A stretch of DNA of 64,000 nucleotides. Origin: Pseudomonas sp. KBS0710 (GTDB lineage: Bacteria; Pseudomonadota; Gammaproteobacteria; Pseudomonadales; Pseudomonadaceae). Below are positions 44,000-53,982 of the stretch, piece after piece; position 1 is the stretch's first letter, and the number at the start of each line of letters is the position of its first letter. Position numbers and translations under genes: made by a program. The stretch is from NCBI RefSeq assembly GCF_005938045.2, contig NZ_VCCF02000002.1:1-64000 (forward strand), in the 5' to 3' direction. The notes under the pieces were generated by a model. That model worked only from the letters and a program-made list of their open reading frames with translations, was not told the origin of the DNA and made no database searches.

Positions 44000-44521
44000 A
44001 TGCGTCGTGCCCTGTTTGCGCTGTTGCTGCTGGTGGTGGTGCCCGCCTGGGCCGACGAGCAGCCCAAGGACCTGTCGTGGCAGGAAATGATCCCGCCGGA
44101 CGCGCCGCCGGAAATCCCCAATATGAAACCGCTGCACGACCTGTCGAACATGGCCGATGCGCTCTCGGTTGAGGCGGCGCCTGCGGCCAAACAGGAACTG
44201 CCCAACGCGCCGGTGGTGCAGAGCCTTAACGGCAAGCACATCCGTTTGCCGGGCTATATCGTGCCGCTGGAAGTCAGCGAAGAAGGCCGCACCACCGAGT
44301 TTTTGCTGGTGCCGTACTTTGGCGCGTGCATCCACGTGCCGCCGCCACCATCGAACCAGATCGTGCATGTGAAAAGCGAAGTCGGCGTGAAGCTTGATGA
44401 GCTGTATCAGCCCTATTGGATCGAAGGTGCGATGCAGGTCAAGCCGTCTTCCAGTGAGCTGGCCGATGCCGGTTACCAGATGGATGCCGAGAAGATTTAC
44501 GTCTACGAACTGCAGGAATAA
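44000..44521 (+). CDS. DUF3299 exported protein
   Basis: 173 residues from the ATG at 44000, which follows GAGGAAG; an ATG at 43985 overlapping the permease stop is the alternative. Signal peptide MRRALFALLLLVVVPAWA, then the DUF3299 domain: LNGKHIRLPGYIVPLE and FLLVPYFGACIHVPPPPSNQ, in which the Cys-x-His could hold metal. Last gene of the zinc cluster, as PA4066. Confidence 0.85.
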   Translation: MRRALFALLLLVVVPAWADEQPKDLSWQEMIPPDAPPEIPNMKPLHDLSNMADALSVEAAPAAKQELPNAPVVQSLNGKHIRLPGYIVPLEVSEEGRTTEFLLVPYFGACIHVPPPPSNQIVHVKSEVGVKLDELYQPYWIEGAMQVKPSSSELADAGYQMDAEKIYVYELQE

Positions 44522-44615
44522 CGCTGATCGAGCTTTCATTGAGCTGAGTCAAAAGATCGGACGGAACGATCTTTACCATTGGACGTACAACTTTTAACGT
44601 CCTTTTGGAGCTCCC

Positions 44616-45314
44616 ATGAACAAGTCTCTGCTCGGCGCGTCCCTCTTCGCGCTTGCCCTCGCCGCCCCTGTCGCACACGCTCACGAAGCGGGCGACATTC
44701 TGGTTCGTGCCGGTGCAATCACCGTGAACCCGAAAGCAGACAGCGGCCATGTGAAGGTTGACCAAGGCCCATTGGCCGGCACCAACCTGGGCGGCAAGGC
44801 GACCATGAGCAGCGACACCCAATTGGGCCTCAACTTCGCCTACATGATCACCAACCACATCGGCATCGAACTGCTGGCCGCCACGCCGTTCGAGCATGAT
44901 GTGAAGATCAAGAACACCGCCCTGGGCGCCGCCAATGGCAAGCTCGGTACGCTGAAGCACCTGCCGCCGACCTTGAGCGTCGTGTACTACCCGCTGGACA
45001 ACAAGTCCGCGTTCCAGCCGTATGTAGGCGCCGGTATCAACTACACCTGGATCTACGACGAGCACGTCGGCAGCCGCGCCGAACAAGCCGGTTTCAGCAA
45101 CTTCAAGGCCGAAAACTCCTGGGGCTGGGCCGCGCAGATCGGCGCCGACTACATGATCAACGACAAGTGGATGATCAACGCCCAGGCGCGTTACATCGAC
45201 ATCAGCACCAAGGCGACGGTGGATAACAATGCGCTGGGCCAAGGCACACGTGCCAAGGTCAATGTGGATGTTGACCCGATGGTTTACATGGTGGGTATTG
45301 GTTACAAGTTCTAA
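44616..45314 (+). CDS. ompW: outer-membrane protein OmpW
   Basis: 232 residues: signal peptide ending AHA near 22, then an eight-stranded barrel with GDILVRAGAITVNP, FNYTW-like YVGAGINYTWIYDE and the terminal VYMVGIGYKF with C-terminal Phe. Small hydrophobic-solute channel, often changed by iron, oxygen or osmotic conditions. A weak inverted pair GATCGAGC/ AGATCGG lies in the leader; no further control seen. Confidence 0.94.
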   Translation: MNKSLLGASLFALALAAPVAHAHEAGDILVRAGAITVNPKADSGHVKVDQGPLAGTNLGGKATMSSDTQLGLNFAYMITNHIGIELLAATPFEHDVKIKNTALGAANGKLGTLKHLPPTLSVVYYPLDNKSAFQPYVGAGINYTWIYDEHVGSRAEQAGFSNFKAENSWGWAAQIGADYMINDKWMINAQARYIDISTKATVDNNALGQGTRAKVNVDVDPMVYMVGIGYKF

Positions 45315-45343
45315 TCCCGGCTCAAGCACCACTGCATAACCCC

Positions 45344-45433
45344 TGTGGGAGCGGGCTTGCTCGCGAAAGCGGTCATTCAGTCAACATATCAGTCGACTGA
45401 ACCACCGCTTTCGCGAGCAAGCCCGCTCCCACA
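45344..45433. repeat. REPIN
   Basis: Paired CTCGCGA-subtype REP units around a centre with TCAGTCGACTGA. Placed between the converging ompW and RmlD-like genes. Confidence 0.92.
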
Positions 45434-45534
45434 TTTTGGTTTTGCAGGGTGTCAGCTATGGCGGTAGAGCCTCCCCACACAAAACCTGCCTCCCACATTG
45501 GGTTTTGTGCGGTGTCAGCCGTGCCGGTAGAACC
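45428..45534. repeat. imperfect direct repeat duplicating the 3' end of the RmlD-like gene
   Basis: 45428-45471 and 45492-45534 are about 75 percent alike by eye (CCCACATT..GGTTTTG..GGTGTCAGC..TG.CGGTAGA.CC). The second copy includes the gene's stop codon and last codons; the first is a copy outside the gene that abuts the REPIN. Confidence 0.6.
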
Positions 45535-46399
45535 GGTCCAGCAACGCCGGTAACCCCGCCCGCCACGCCCGTGGCTTGATGCCGAAGGTGTGGAGGATTT
45601 TCTTGCAGGCCAGCACCGCGTGCTGCGGCTCGTCCGCCGCATCCGGCCGCGCCGCGTGGGCCTGGGCGGTGGGCGACTCGATCGCCAGCGGGTGAAAATT
45701 GCGCGCTTCGGTAAGGATCGCCTGGCCCAGCGCCAACGGCGTGGTCGCTTCGTGGCCAGCGTAGTGATAGGTGCCCCACAGCGGCGCCGCGCAATCGAGT
45801 TGCTTGAGCACCGAAATGATCACCCGCGCCGCGTCGTCCACCGGCGTCGGGTTGCCGCGCCGGTCATCGGCCATCAGCAATTCATCCGGCTTCTCGGCAC
45901 GCGCCAGGAAGCGCCCAAGGGTGCCATCAACACTGTCATCCAGCAGCCAGCCAAACCGCAGCAGCACATGTTGCGGGCAAGTGGCGCGCACGCTCTGCTC
46001 GATCCGCCACAGCGCCTGACCACGCAGGCCCAGGGGCACCGGCTCGTCTTTTTCGCTGTAGGCGGTGGCGCGGGAGCCATCGAACACGCGGTAGCTGGAC
46101 GGTTGCAGCAAGGTGATGTTGTGGTGCTGGCACAGTTCGGCCAGGCGTTCGATGGCGAACTCCTGTGCGGCCAGACGTGTTTCGCTGACTGCTTCGGCCT
46201 GGAACCAGTCGAAATAGTAGGCGAGGTTGATCAGCGCATCGGGACGGGTGTCGTCGAGCAATTGGGTGAGGCTCGCGGCATCCCAGCCGTCTTGGGGCGG
46301 TTTAGGTGCGAGGAAACCGATGTCTTCCTCTGCACCGAGGCGAATCAGCGCCTGCCCGAGGGCATTCCCGCCGCCCAGTAACATAAGGCGCATTCGCAT
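45515..46399 (-). CDS. sugar-nucleotide-binding / RmlD-like NAD(P)-dependent reductase
   Basis: 294 residues, an extended short-chain dehydrogenase. The N-terminal Rossmann loop reads LLGGGNALGQAL (GxxGxxG-like), followed by LINLAYYFDWF and PSSYRVFDG; the central Tyr-x3-Lys is replaced in this region (YSEKDEP), so catalysis may be altered. dTDP-4-dehydrorhamnose reductase is the nearest named family, but no rml genes are near. Orphan role unknown. Confidence 0.75.
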   Translation of the reverse strand: MRMRLMLLGGGNALGQALIRLGAEEDIGFLAPKPPQDGWDAASLTQLLDDTRPDALINLAYYFDWFQAEAVSETRLAAQEFAIERLAELCQHHNITLLQPSSYRVFDGSRATAYSEKDEPVPLGLRGQALWRIEQSVRATCPQHVLLRFGWLLDDSVDGTLGRFLARAEKPDELLMADDRRGNPTPVDDAARVIISVLKQLDCAAPLWGTYHYAGHEATTPLALGQAILTEARNFHPLAIESPTAQAHAARPDAADEPQHAVLACKKILHTFGIKPRAWRAGLPALLDRFYRHG

Positions 46400-46566
46400 A
46401 GATTGAGCAGGCCCGGTCTGTTTGGAACGATGGTTATTATCGGCAGGCGTGTGCGCCTTGCCGTAGGTTGTTGCCAGAATCGTTGCATTTTGCGGGTTTG
46501 TAGCGCAACCGTCACGGACAAAGTACCTGATTGCAACTTGTTGGAATGGGCAGTATCAATCAATAG

Positions 46567-49500
46567 ATGAACCTTCCCGAATCAACCGACACGGTATTGG
46601 ACGGCTTCCACCTCGCCGTCAGTGCCTGGTTTGGCAACACCTTCCCCTCGGTGACCGGCGCCCAGGCCCAGGCGTGGCCGCTGATCCGCGAACGCCGCTC
46701 AACCTTGATCGCCGCGCCCACAGGCTCCGGTAAGACCCTGACCGCGTTCCTGGCGGTGCTCGATGACCTGGTGCACCAAGGCTTGGCCAATGGCGGGCAA
46801 CTGCCGGATGAGACGCTGGTGGTGTACGTGTCGCCGCTCAAGGCGCTGTCCAACGATATCCAGATCAACCTGCAAAACCCGCTGGCCGGTATCACCGCGC
46901 AATTACAGGCGCAGGGCCTGCCGCCGCTGACTGTCCGCACCGCCGTGCGCACCGGCGACACCCCGCAAAAAGACCGCGCACTGATGCGCAAACGGCCGCC
47001 GCATATCCTCGTCACCACGCCGGAATCGCTCTACGTATTGCTGGGTTCGGACTCCGGTCGGCAGATGCTGGCCAGCACGCGCACGGTGATCGTCGACGAA
47101 ATCCATGCGATCGCCGCCGGCAAACGCGGCAGCCACCTGGCCCTTAGCCTGGAGCGCCTGCAAGGTTTATGCAGCGAGCCGCTCACCCGTATCGGCCTGT
47201 CGGCCACGCAAAAGCCTATCGAGGCGGTGTCGCGCTTTTTGGTCGGCAGCGGGCGTGAGTGCGCCATCGTCGATATCGGCCACGCACGCCCCCGCGACCT
47301 GGATATCGAAGTACCGCCGGTGCCGCTCTCGGCAGTGATGGCCAACGATGTGTGGGAGTTGGTCTACGACCGCCTCGCCACGCTGGCCCGCGAACACCGC
47401 ACTACGCTGGTGTTCGTCAATACCCGGCGCCTGGCCGAACGCTTGGCCCGGCACTTGAGCGAGCGTTTGGGCAAGACCGCCGTGGCCGCGCACCACGGCA
47501 GCCTGGCCAAAGAGCTGCGCCTGGACGCCGAGCAACGGCTCAAGGCCGGCGGGCTGCAAGTGCTGATCGCCACCGCGTCGCTGGAGTTGGGGATTGATAT
47601 CGGTGAGGTCGACCTGGTGTGCCAGATCGGCTCGCCCGGTTCCATTAACGGTTTTCTGCAAAGGGTCGGGCGTTCCGGTCACCAGGTCGGCGGCACGCCC
47701 AAGGGGCGACTGTTCGCCACCACCCGCGATGACTTGATCGAATGCGCCGCCCTGCTCGACTGCGTGCGGCGCGGCGAACTGGATACCTTGCACATCCCCA
47801 TTGCCCCGCTGGACGTGCTGGCCCAACAGATCATCGCCGAAGTCAGCGCCCGCGAATGGCCGGAACAGGCGCTGCTGGCCCTTATCCGCCGCGCCTCACC
47901 CTACGCCGCACTGGATGAGCGCCACTTTCAGGCACTGCTGCACATGCTCGCCGACGGCTATAACGGCCGCCAAGGCATCCGCAGCGCCTACCTGCACCGT
48001 GACGCAGTGACCCACACCCTGCGCGCCCGCCGTGGCGCCAAACTCACCGCTGTAACCAGCGGTGGCACCATCCCCGACAACGCCGACTACAGCGTATTGC
48101 TGGAACCCCAGAGCCTGAACATCGGCAGCGTCAACGAAGACTTCGCGGTGGAAAGCATCGCCGGGGATATCTTCCAGCTCGGTAATACGTCCTACAGAAT
48201 TTTGCGGGTAGAAAGCGGCAAGGTCCGTGTCGAAGATGCCCACGGCCAGCCGCCGACCATTCCCTTCTGGCTGGGTGAAGCGCCGGGGCGCAGCAACGAG
48301 TTGTCGGCGGCAGTCGCGCGTTTTCAGGGGCAGTTGGACGCCCTGCTCAGCACCACGCCCGGTGACCTGCAACCCGCACAAGACTGGCTCACCACCAGCC
48401 TTGGCCTGAACCGCGCCAGCGCCGAACAGATCCTTGACTACCTGGCCCGTGCGCGCCTGGCGCTGAGCGCATTACCGTCCCAGGACACGTTGATCATGGA
48501 GCGGTTTTTCGACGAGTCCGGCGGCACTCAGTTGATCATCCACACGCCGTTCGGCAGCCGCATCAACCGCGCGTGGGGCCTGGCGCTGCGCAAGCGTTTT
48601 TGCCGCACGTTCAACTTTGAATTGCAGGCGGCGGCCAGTGAGAATGCAATCGTGCTGTCACTGTCCACCAGCCACAGTTTTGAGCTGGATGAAGTATGGC
48701 GCTATGTGAACAGCAACAGCGCCGAGCACCTGCTGATCCAGGCCGTGCTGGATGCGCCACTGTTTGGCGTGCGCTGGCGCTGGAATGCCGGTGTGGCCCT
48801 GGCGTTGCCGCGCTTCACCGGCGGGCGCAAAGTGGCGCCGCAGATCCAGCGCATGAAAAGCGAAGACCTGATCGCCAGCGTGTTTCCCGACCAGATTGCC
48901 TGCCTGGAAAACCTTGCCGGCGAGCGCGAAGTCCCCGAACACCCGCTGGTGGAGCAAACCCTCGACGACTGCCTGCACGAAGCCATGGACAGCGAGGGTT
49001 GGCTGACGCTGTTGCGGCGCATGGAACGCGGCGAAGTGCGCCTGATCAGCCGCGACCTGCCCGCGCCCTCGCCCATGGCCGCCGAAATTCTCAGCGCACG
49101 GCCCTACACCTTTCTCGACGACGCACCGCTGGAGGAGCGCCGCACCCAGGCCGTGCTCAACCGTCGCTGGAGCGACCCGCACAGTACCGACGACCTTGGC
49201 GCGCTGGACGCCGAGGCCATTGCCGGCGTGCAAGAAGAAGCCTGGCCCGCGCCCCATGGCCTGGATGAAATGCATGAGGCGTTGATGAGCCTTTCGTGTA
49301 TCGCCGGTAACGAAGTCACGCCGCAATGGGCCGAGTGGTTGCACGCCTTGGCCAACGGCGGGCGCGCCTATCAACTGGACAATGGCCTGTGGGTGGCGGT
49401 GGAACGCCTGAGTTGCCTGCAAGCGGTCTATCCGAACGGCTTGCCGTTATTGCCGGGCTTCGATGAACCCTGGACCTTTGACGATGCACTGGCCGAGGTG

Positions 49501-50814
49501 CTGCGCGCGCGCCTTGGCGGGTTCGGCCCGTTGACCCTGGCCGAGATCGCCACGCCGCTGGCCCTGCCGGCCGCTGACATCAGCCAGGCACTCGCGCGTC
49601 TGGAGCAGGAAGGCTACGTACTGCGCGGCCGTTTCAGCCCCGGCGCTACCCAGGAACAATGGTGCGAGCGGCATTTGCTCGCGCGTATCCATCGCTACAC
49701 AGTCAAGCGTTTGCGCCGGGAAATCGAGCCGGTGGCGCTGCAGGACTTCATGCGCTTTCTGTTCGATTGGCAGCACCTGTCCGACGGTACTCGTGGCCTG
49801 GGCAGCGCAATGTTGCCGCAGATCGTCGGGCAGTTCGAAGGCTACGCCGCCGCCACTTCGGCCTGGGACAGCGACTTGCTCAGTGCGCGGCTCAAGGACT
49901 ATTCCCCCACCTGGCTCGATGAGCTGTGCCGCAGCGGTAAACTGGTGTGGACGCGCCTGAGCAACAAGGCTGGCGCCCTGGCACTGCGCAGTACGCCGGT
50001 GGTGTTGTTGCCGCGCAGCCAAGTGCCGTTGTGGAGCGGGCTGACCGAACCGACCGATAGCACCACGCTGTCGCCCAAGGCCCAGAAAGTCCACCTGGCG
50101 CTGCGTGAGCACGGCGCGCTGTTTTTCGACGAACTGATGCTCGAAGCCCATCTGCTGCGCAGCGAACTGGAAACCGCCTTGCAGGAACTGGTGGGCGCCG
50201 GGCTGGTGAATGCCGACAGCTTCGCCGGGCTGCGGGCCTTGACCACGCCCGCCAGCAAACGCCAGGCACGCAGCAGCCGGCGTGGGCGCGGGGCGTTTAT
50301 CGGCGGCATGGACGACGCCGGGCGCTGGGCCCTGGTGCGCCGCTCGCCCAGCGCCGCCGGAGCGCATTCGGCCGAGACCCTGGAGCATGTGGCCATGACC
50401 CTGCTGCGCCGTTATGGCGTGGTGTTCTGGCGGTTGCTGGAGCGGGAGGCCGACTGGCTGCCGAGCTGGCGCGAATTGCTGCGCACCTTCCATCGCCTGG
50501 AGGCGCGGGGCGAAATTCGCGGCGGGCGGTTTGTGAGTGGTTTGGCAGGGGAACAGTTTGCGTTGCCGGAGGCGATTCCATTGCTGCGTGAGGTAAGACG
50601 CCGGCCGCATGACGGCAGCTTGATCGCGGTGTGCGGGGCTGACCCATTAAATCTGGTGGGCACCTTGCTGCCGGGCAGCAAAGTGCCGGCGGTGAGCGGC
50701 AATCGAATTGTGTATCGCGATGGCTTGCCAGCGGCGATGATGGTTGCGGGTAAGCAGCAGGTGTTGCTGGAGGAGGATTTGCAGGCGGTGCAGGAGAAGT
50801 TGATCAGGCGCTGA
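46567..50814 (+). CDS. lhr: Lhr-type large DEAD/DEAH helicase
   Basis: 1415 residues. RecA1 domain with Walker A APTGSGKT near 50-57 and DEIH box near 178-181; RecA2 with TLVFVNTRRLAERLARHL and the arginine finger stretch QRVGRSGHQ; winged helix and Lhr-specific beta-barrel to about 870; then the large C-terminal domain of Lhr-CTD type with tandem winged helices. A 3'-5' helicase that also anneals, tied to DNA repair in mycobacteria and E. coli; an RNA role is also reported. Complete and single-gene here. Confidence 0.93.
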   Translation: MNLPESTDTVLDGFHLAVSAWFGNTFPSVTGAQAQAWPLIRERRSTLIAAPTGSGKTLTAFLAVLDDLVHQGLANGGQLPDETLVVYVSPLKALSNDIQINLQNPLAGITAQLQAQGLPPLTVRTAVRTGDTPQKDRALMRKRPPHILVTTPESLYVLLGSDSGRQMLASTRTVIVDEIHAIAAGKRGSHLALSLERLQGLCSEPLTRIGLSATQKPIEAVSRFLVGSGRECAIVDIGHARPRDLDIEVPPVPLSAVMANDVWELVYDRLATLAREHRTTLVFVNTRRLAERLARHLSERLGKTAVAAHHGSLAKELRLDAEQRLKAGGLQVLIATASLELGIDIGEVDLVCQIGSPGSINGFLQRVGRSGHQVGGTPKGRLFATTRDDLIECAALLDCVRRGELDTLHIPIAPLDVLAQQIIAEVSAREWPEQALLALIRRASPYAALDERHFQALLHMLADGYNGRQGIRSAYLHRDAVTHTLRARRGAKLTAVTSGGTIPDNADYSVLLEPQSLNIGSVNEDFAVESIAGDIFQLGNTSYRILRVESGKVRVEDAHGQPPTIPFWLGEAPGRSNELSAAVARFQGQLDALLSTTPGDLQPAQDWLTTSLGLNRASAEQILDYLARARLALSALPSQDTLIMERFFDESGGTQLIIHTPFGSRINRAWGLALRKRFCRTFNFELQAAASENAIVLSLSTSHSFELDEVWRYVNSNSAEHLLIQAVLDAPLFGVRWRWNAGVALALPRFTGGRKVAPQIQRMKSEDLIASVFPDQIACLENLAGEREVPEHPLVEQTLDDCLHEAMDSEGWLTLLRRMERGEVRLISRDLPAPSPMAAEILSARPYTFLDDAPLEERRTQAVLNRRWSDPHSTDDLGALDAEAIAGVQEEAWPAPHGLDEMHEALMSLSCIAGNEVTPQWAEWLHALANGGRAYQLDNGLWVAVERLSCLQAVYPNGLPLLPGFDEPWTFDDALAEVLRARLGGFGPLTLAEIATPLALPAADISQALARLEQEGYVLRGRFSPGATQEQWCERHLLARIHRYTVKRLRREIEPVALQDFMRFLFDWQHLSDGTRGLGSAMLPQIVGQFEGYAAATSAWDSDLLSARLKDYSPTWLDELCRSGKLVWTRLSNKAGALALRSTPVVLLPRSQVPLWSGLTEPTDSTTLSPKAQKVHLALREHGALFFDELMLEAHLLRSELETALQELVGAGLVNADSFAGLRALTTPASKRQARSSRRGRGAFIGGMDDAGRWALVRRSPSAAGAHSAETLEHVAMTLLRRYGVVFWRLLEREADWLPSWRELLRTFHRLEARGEIRGGRFVSGLAGEQFALPEAIPLLREVRRRPHDGSLIAVCGADPLNLVGTLLPGSKVPAVSGNRIVYRDGLPAAMMVAGKQQVLLEEDLQAVQEKLIRR

Positions 50815-50834
50815 ATCTGTATAGCCCTTGCCGT

Positions 50835-50906
50835 CTCATCGCGGGCAAGCCCGGCTCCCACAGGGGAATGCATTCCAACTGTGGGAGCTGGCTTGCCTGC
50901 GATGAG
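50835..50906. repeat. REPIN
   Basis: CTCATCGCGGGCAAGCCCGG unit and inverted partner ending GCGATGAG, with a short 12-bp centre (GGGGAATGCATTCC), itself nearly palindromic. Between the converging lhr and MscS-type genes. Confidence 0.88.
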
Positions 50907-50924
50907 GCCCTGACAGTCATTACA

Positions 50925-53033
50925 TCATTGAGGCCTGTGCTGCTCGGTCAACACCACCGCACCCGGCACCTGTTCCCCCGCCTCATCCACCTGCGAGGTG
51001 CGCTTGGGCAGCCAAACCTGCTGTGGATAAGTTTGCGCGAAGTGCACCTCATCACAGTTATCCACAAGCTTTTTCAGGCGCTGGTTAAATGCCCGGCTAA
51101 CGGCGTACTGCCCGCCGGACACGGTACGGAACTGCGCCGTGAGCACCACGCCGTTGAGGTCCATCTTGTCGACCCCGAACACTTCCAGCGGACCTTGCAG
51201 GTTGTACTTGAGGAATACATCGTCGCGGATCGACTGCCCCGCCTCACGGATCAGCTCCACAGCCTTGTCCACGTCGGTGTCGTAGGTGAACTGCACCGAG
51301 AAGAACGCATAGGCAAACTGTCGCGACTGGTTGGTGACCGCCTTGATCTGCCCGAACGGTACCGAGTGCACAAAACCCTTGCCGTCACGCAGGCGCAGGG
51401 TGCGGATGGTCAGGCCTTCGACCGTGCCGGCATGGCCGGAATCGAGCACCACCCAGTCGCCAATCGACAGGGTGTCTTCGATGATGATGAACAGGCCGGT
51501 GATCACGTCCTGCACTAACTGCTGGGAGCCAAAACCGATGGCCAGGCCGACCACACCGGCACCCGCCAGCAGCGGCGCGACATTGATGCCCAGGTTGGCC
51601 ATGGTGGTGATCGCGCAGATCACCACCAGCACGATCTTCACCGCATTGCGCAGCAACGGCAGGATGGTCTTGACCCGCGTGCTGGGCTGGCGGCTGGAGC
51701 GTTTATTCACCGGCGGTTTCAACGCCTCCTGGATTGCTGTGTCGAGCACCACCCAGAACAGCCAGGTCACCAGCAGGATCAGGCCGATGCTGCTGAGGGA
51801 ATCGCTGATCGCCCGACCCACCGAATTGCGCTGGGCGAACTCGAACAGCGAGATGCCCCAGATACGCCCAAGAACTTCGATAAACGCGATGGCCATGGCG
51901 ATACGCAATATCGCGTGCAGCAGGCTCAGGAAGCGCTCCTTATAGGCACTGCTGCGCTGGATCGCCACCTGGCTGCGGGACTTGAACAAATGTTGCAAAA
52001 CGGTGCTGAGAAACACCGTGCCAATCAACAGAATCGTGGTGAACAAAGCGCAACGCAGGGCTTTTTGATTATCGTCGCCGGCGCCGATCAGGTTGATCGC
52101 CGAGACCAGCACCATCAACAGAATCGGCCAATACCACAGCCCGGAAAACACCCGCAGCGATTGCTGCAGCGCCGGGTGCTTGAGGCGCTGGGCCAGCGGC
52201 CGATTGCGGATCAGATGCGCGACCGGACGGCGCAGGCGCACCACCAGCACGCCGAAAATCACCGCCGCGAACAGGCCGGTAAACACCGCGATACTGCTGG
52301 TGATATTGCCGCCCAACTGGCGCGCGATCTGCGGGCTGGTCAACGCGTCGCTGAGGGCGGCCAGAAAGCCAATCAGAAACAGCGGCTTGGGGCAATAATT
52401 GCGAATAATCTGCACAGCCGGGCGTTTGTGGCCGACGTTGAACATGACGATGACGCACAACAGCATCGACGTGGAGAAGATGCCGCTGCTGGTGGCATAG
52501 GCAAAACACAGCGCCAGCGCACGGCCTACGGAACTGGGTAAAAAGTGGCTGACGTAAAGCGTCAGTGGCAGGCAGATCAGGGCTGGAATCGTGTAGGGCA
52601 CCACGTAACCCAGTACGCCCTGCAGACGCTCACGCTGCGCAACGAAACGCCGCCGACTGAGGCGCTGCACGCTAAAGCGCCCGAGCAGCGTGAGTGCCGC
52701 AAAGGCGCCGACCCACACCCCGGAGAGCAGCAGGAAGTCCCCGGCCACGCTCCACGGCGAGCGTTGGGCGGTTTGATCGACCAGCCGCCCGACCTCATCC
52801 GCCGCGCGGTCGGCGCGCAGGCGCCAGGCGTCGATGAGGTTCTGATTAAGGTCGAGTTTGTCTTGCACATCGTCAATGCTGGAGCTGATGGCGCCGAGCA
52901 GGCCACCTTCGACCAGCAACTCCGGCTTGGCTGGAGCCTCATCTGCCGCAGGCGCCGGGGCCGCGGCTTGCAGTGCGCCATTGCCAAACACCAATAGCGC
53001 GACGAGCAGTAATGCAGTCTTTAGATTCAGCAA
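50925..53033 (-). CDS. MscS-family mechanosensitive channel, YbiO-like
   Basis: 702 residues from a TTG at 53033, preferred because it follows AAGGAG and begins the signal peptide (NLKTALLLVALLVFGNGALQ); no ATG suits. A periplasmic helical domain to about 110, many TM helices, then the MscS pore helix GAGVVGLAIGFGSQQLVQDVITG near 510-530 with its cytosolic beta domain and C-terminal vestibule. Opens on membrane tension to release solutes during osmotic downshock. Size matches YbiO/MscK-like members. Confidence 0.9.
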   Translation of the reverse strand: MLNLKTALLLVALLVFGNGALQAAAPAPAADEAPAKPELLVEGGLLGAISSSIDDVQDKLDLNQNLIDAWRLRADRAADEVGRLVDQTAQRSPWSVAGDFLLLSGVWVGAFAALTLLGRFSVQRLSRRRFVAQRERLQGVLGYVVPYTIPALICLPLTLYVSHFLPSSVGRALALCFAYATSSGIFSTSMLLCVIVMFNVGHKRPAVQIIRNYCPKPLFLIGFLAALSDALTSPQIARQLGGNITSSIAVFTGLFAAVIFGVLVVRLRRPVAHLIRNRPLAQRLKHPALQQSLRVFSGLWYWPILLMVLVSAINLIGAGDDNQKALRCALFTTILLIGTVFLSTVLQHLFKSRSQVAIQRSSAYKERFLSLLHAILRIAMAIAFIEVLGRIWGISLFEFAQRNSVGRAISDSLSSIGLILLVTWLFWVVLDTAIQEALKPPVNKRSSRQPSTRVKTILPLLRNAVKIVLVVICAITTMANLGINVAPLLAGAGVVGLAIGFGSQQLVQDVITGLFIIIEDTLSIGDWVVLDSGHAGTVEGLTIRTLRLRDGKGFVHSVPFGQIKAVTNQSRQFAYAFFSVQFTYDTDVDKAVELIREAGQSIRDDVFLKYNLQGPLEVFGVDKMDLNGVVLTAQFRTVSGGQYAVSRAFNQRLKKLVDNCDEVHFAQTYPQQVWLPKRTSQVDEAGEQVPGAVVLTEQHRPQ

Positions 53034-53202
53034 AACACCGGGCTCCTTCAGCAGGGTCTGTAAGGAACTGAGTGCCTTGGCACCGGCAAAGTTCGCTTTC
53101 CGTGACAGGTATACCGCCTGTAGGTCACTCGAAACTTTCCCCCAACCGCCGCAGTCAGCCAATAACACAGGCCTCACCCTTTACTTATCCACAGGAGCGA
53201 TC

Positions 53203-53982
53203 ATGGCTGCGATTGCCGACTGGGTGCCCGTTACGCCCAGCACCGCCATCACCCGCTTCACCGTGCTGACGGTGAATATCCATAAGGGTTTCACCGCGTT
53301 GAACCGACGCTTCATCCTGCCCGAGTTGCGAGAGGCGGTGCGCAGCGTGGGCGCCGACATGGTGTTCCTGCAGGAAATCCACGGCACCCATGAGCGGCAC
53401 CCGCAGCGTTACAGCGACTGGCCGAAGATGCCTCAGTATGAGTTCCTCGCCGACAGCATCTGGCCGCAGTTCGCCTACGGCCGCAACGCGGTCTACCCGC
53501 ATGGCGACCACGGCAACGCGCTGCTGTCCAAATTCCAGATCATCCGCTACGACAACCTCGACATTTCCCAGAGCGGCCATGAAAGCCGTGGCCTGCTGCA
53601 TTGCGTGCTGCGCTTGCCGGGCAGCGGCCAGGAGGTGCATGCGATCTGCATGCACCTGGGCCTGCGCGAAGTGCATCGCCAGCAGCAATTGCGGCTGCTG
53701 GAGCAGCGCATCGCCGAGATTCCGGCTGACGCGGCGCTGATCGTCGCCGGTGATTTCAATGACTGGCGCCAGAAGGCCGACCTGAGCCAGAGCGGGCTCA
53801 GGGAGGTGTTTATCGAGGCCCATGGCAAACCGGCGCGCACCTTTCCGGCGCGCTTGCCGTTGCTGCCTTTGGATCGCATCTATGTGCGCAACCTCAAGGT
53901 GCATAACCCCAAGGCGCTGACGACACGGCCGTGGTCCCATCTGTCAGACCACGTGCCGTTGTCGGTGGAGATTGAGCTATGA
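53203..53982 (+). CDS. endonuclease/exonuclease/phosphatase family protein (YbhP-like)
   Basis: 259 residues behind ACAGGAG. EEP fold with VLTVNIHKGF near 22, FLQEIHG (catalytic Glu) near 54, GLLHCVLRLP, VAGDFNDW and the terminal LSDHVPLSVEIE. A phosphodiesterase of unknown substrate that travels with clsB and ybhN in E. coli (ybhPON), as here; stop overlaps the clsB start. Confidence 0.88.
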   Translation: MAAIADWVPVTPSTAITRFTVLTVNIHKGFTALNRRFILPELREAVRSVGADMVFLQEIHGTHERHPQRYSDWPKMPQYEFLADSIWPQFAYGRNAVYPHGDHGNALLSKFQIIRYDNLDISQSGHESRGLLHCVLRLPGSGQEVHAICMHLGLREVHRQQQLRLLEQRIAEIPADAALIVAGDFNDWRQKADLSQSGLREVFIEAHGKPARTFPARLPLLPLDRIYVRNLKVHNPKALTTRPWSHLSDHVPLSVEIEL

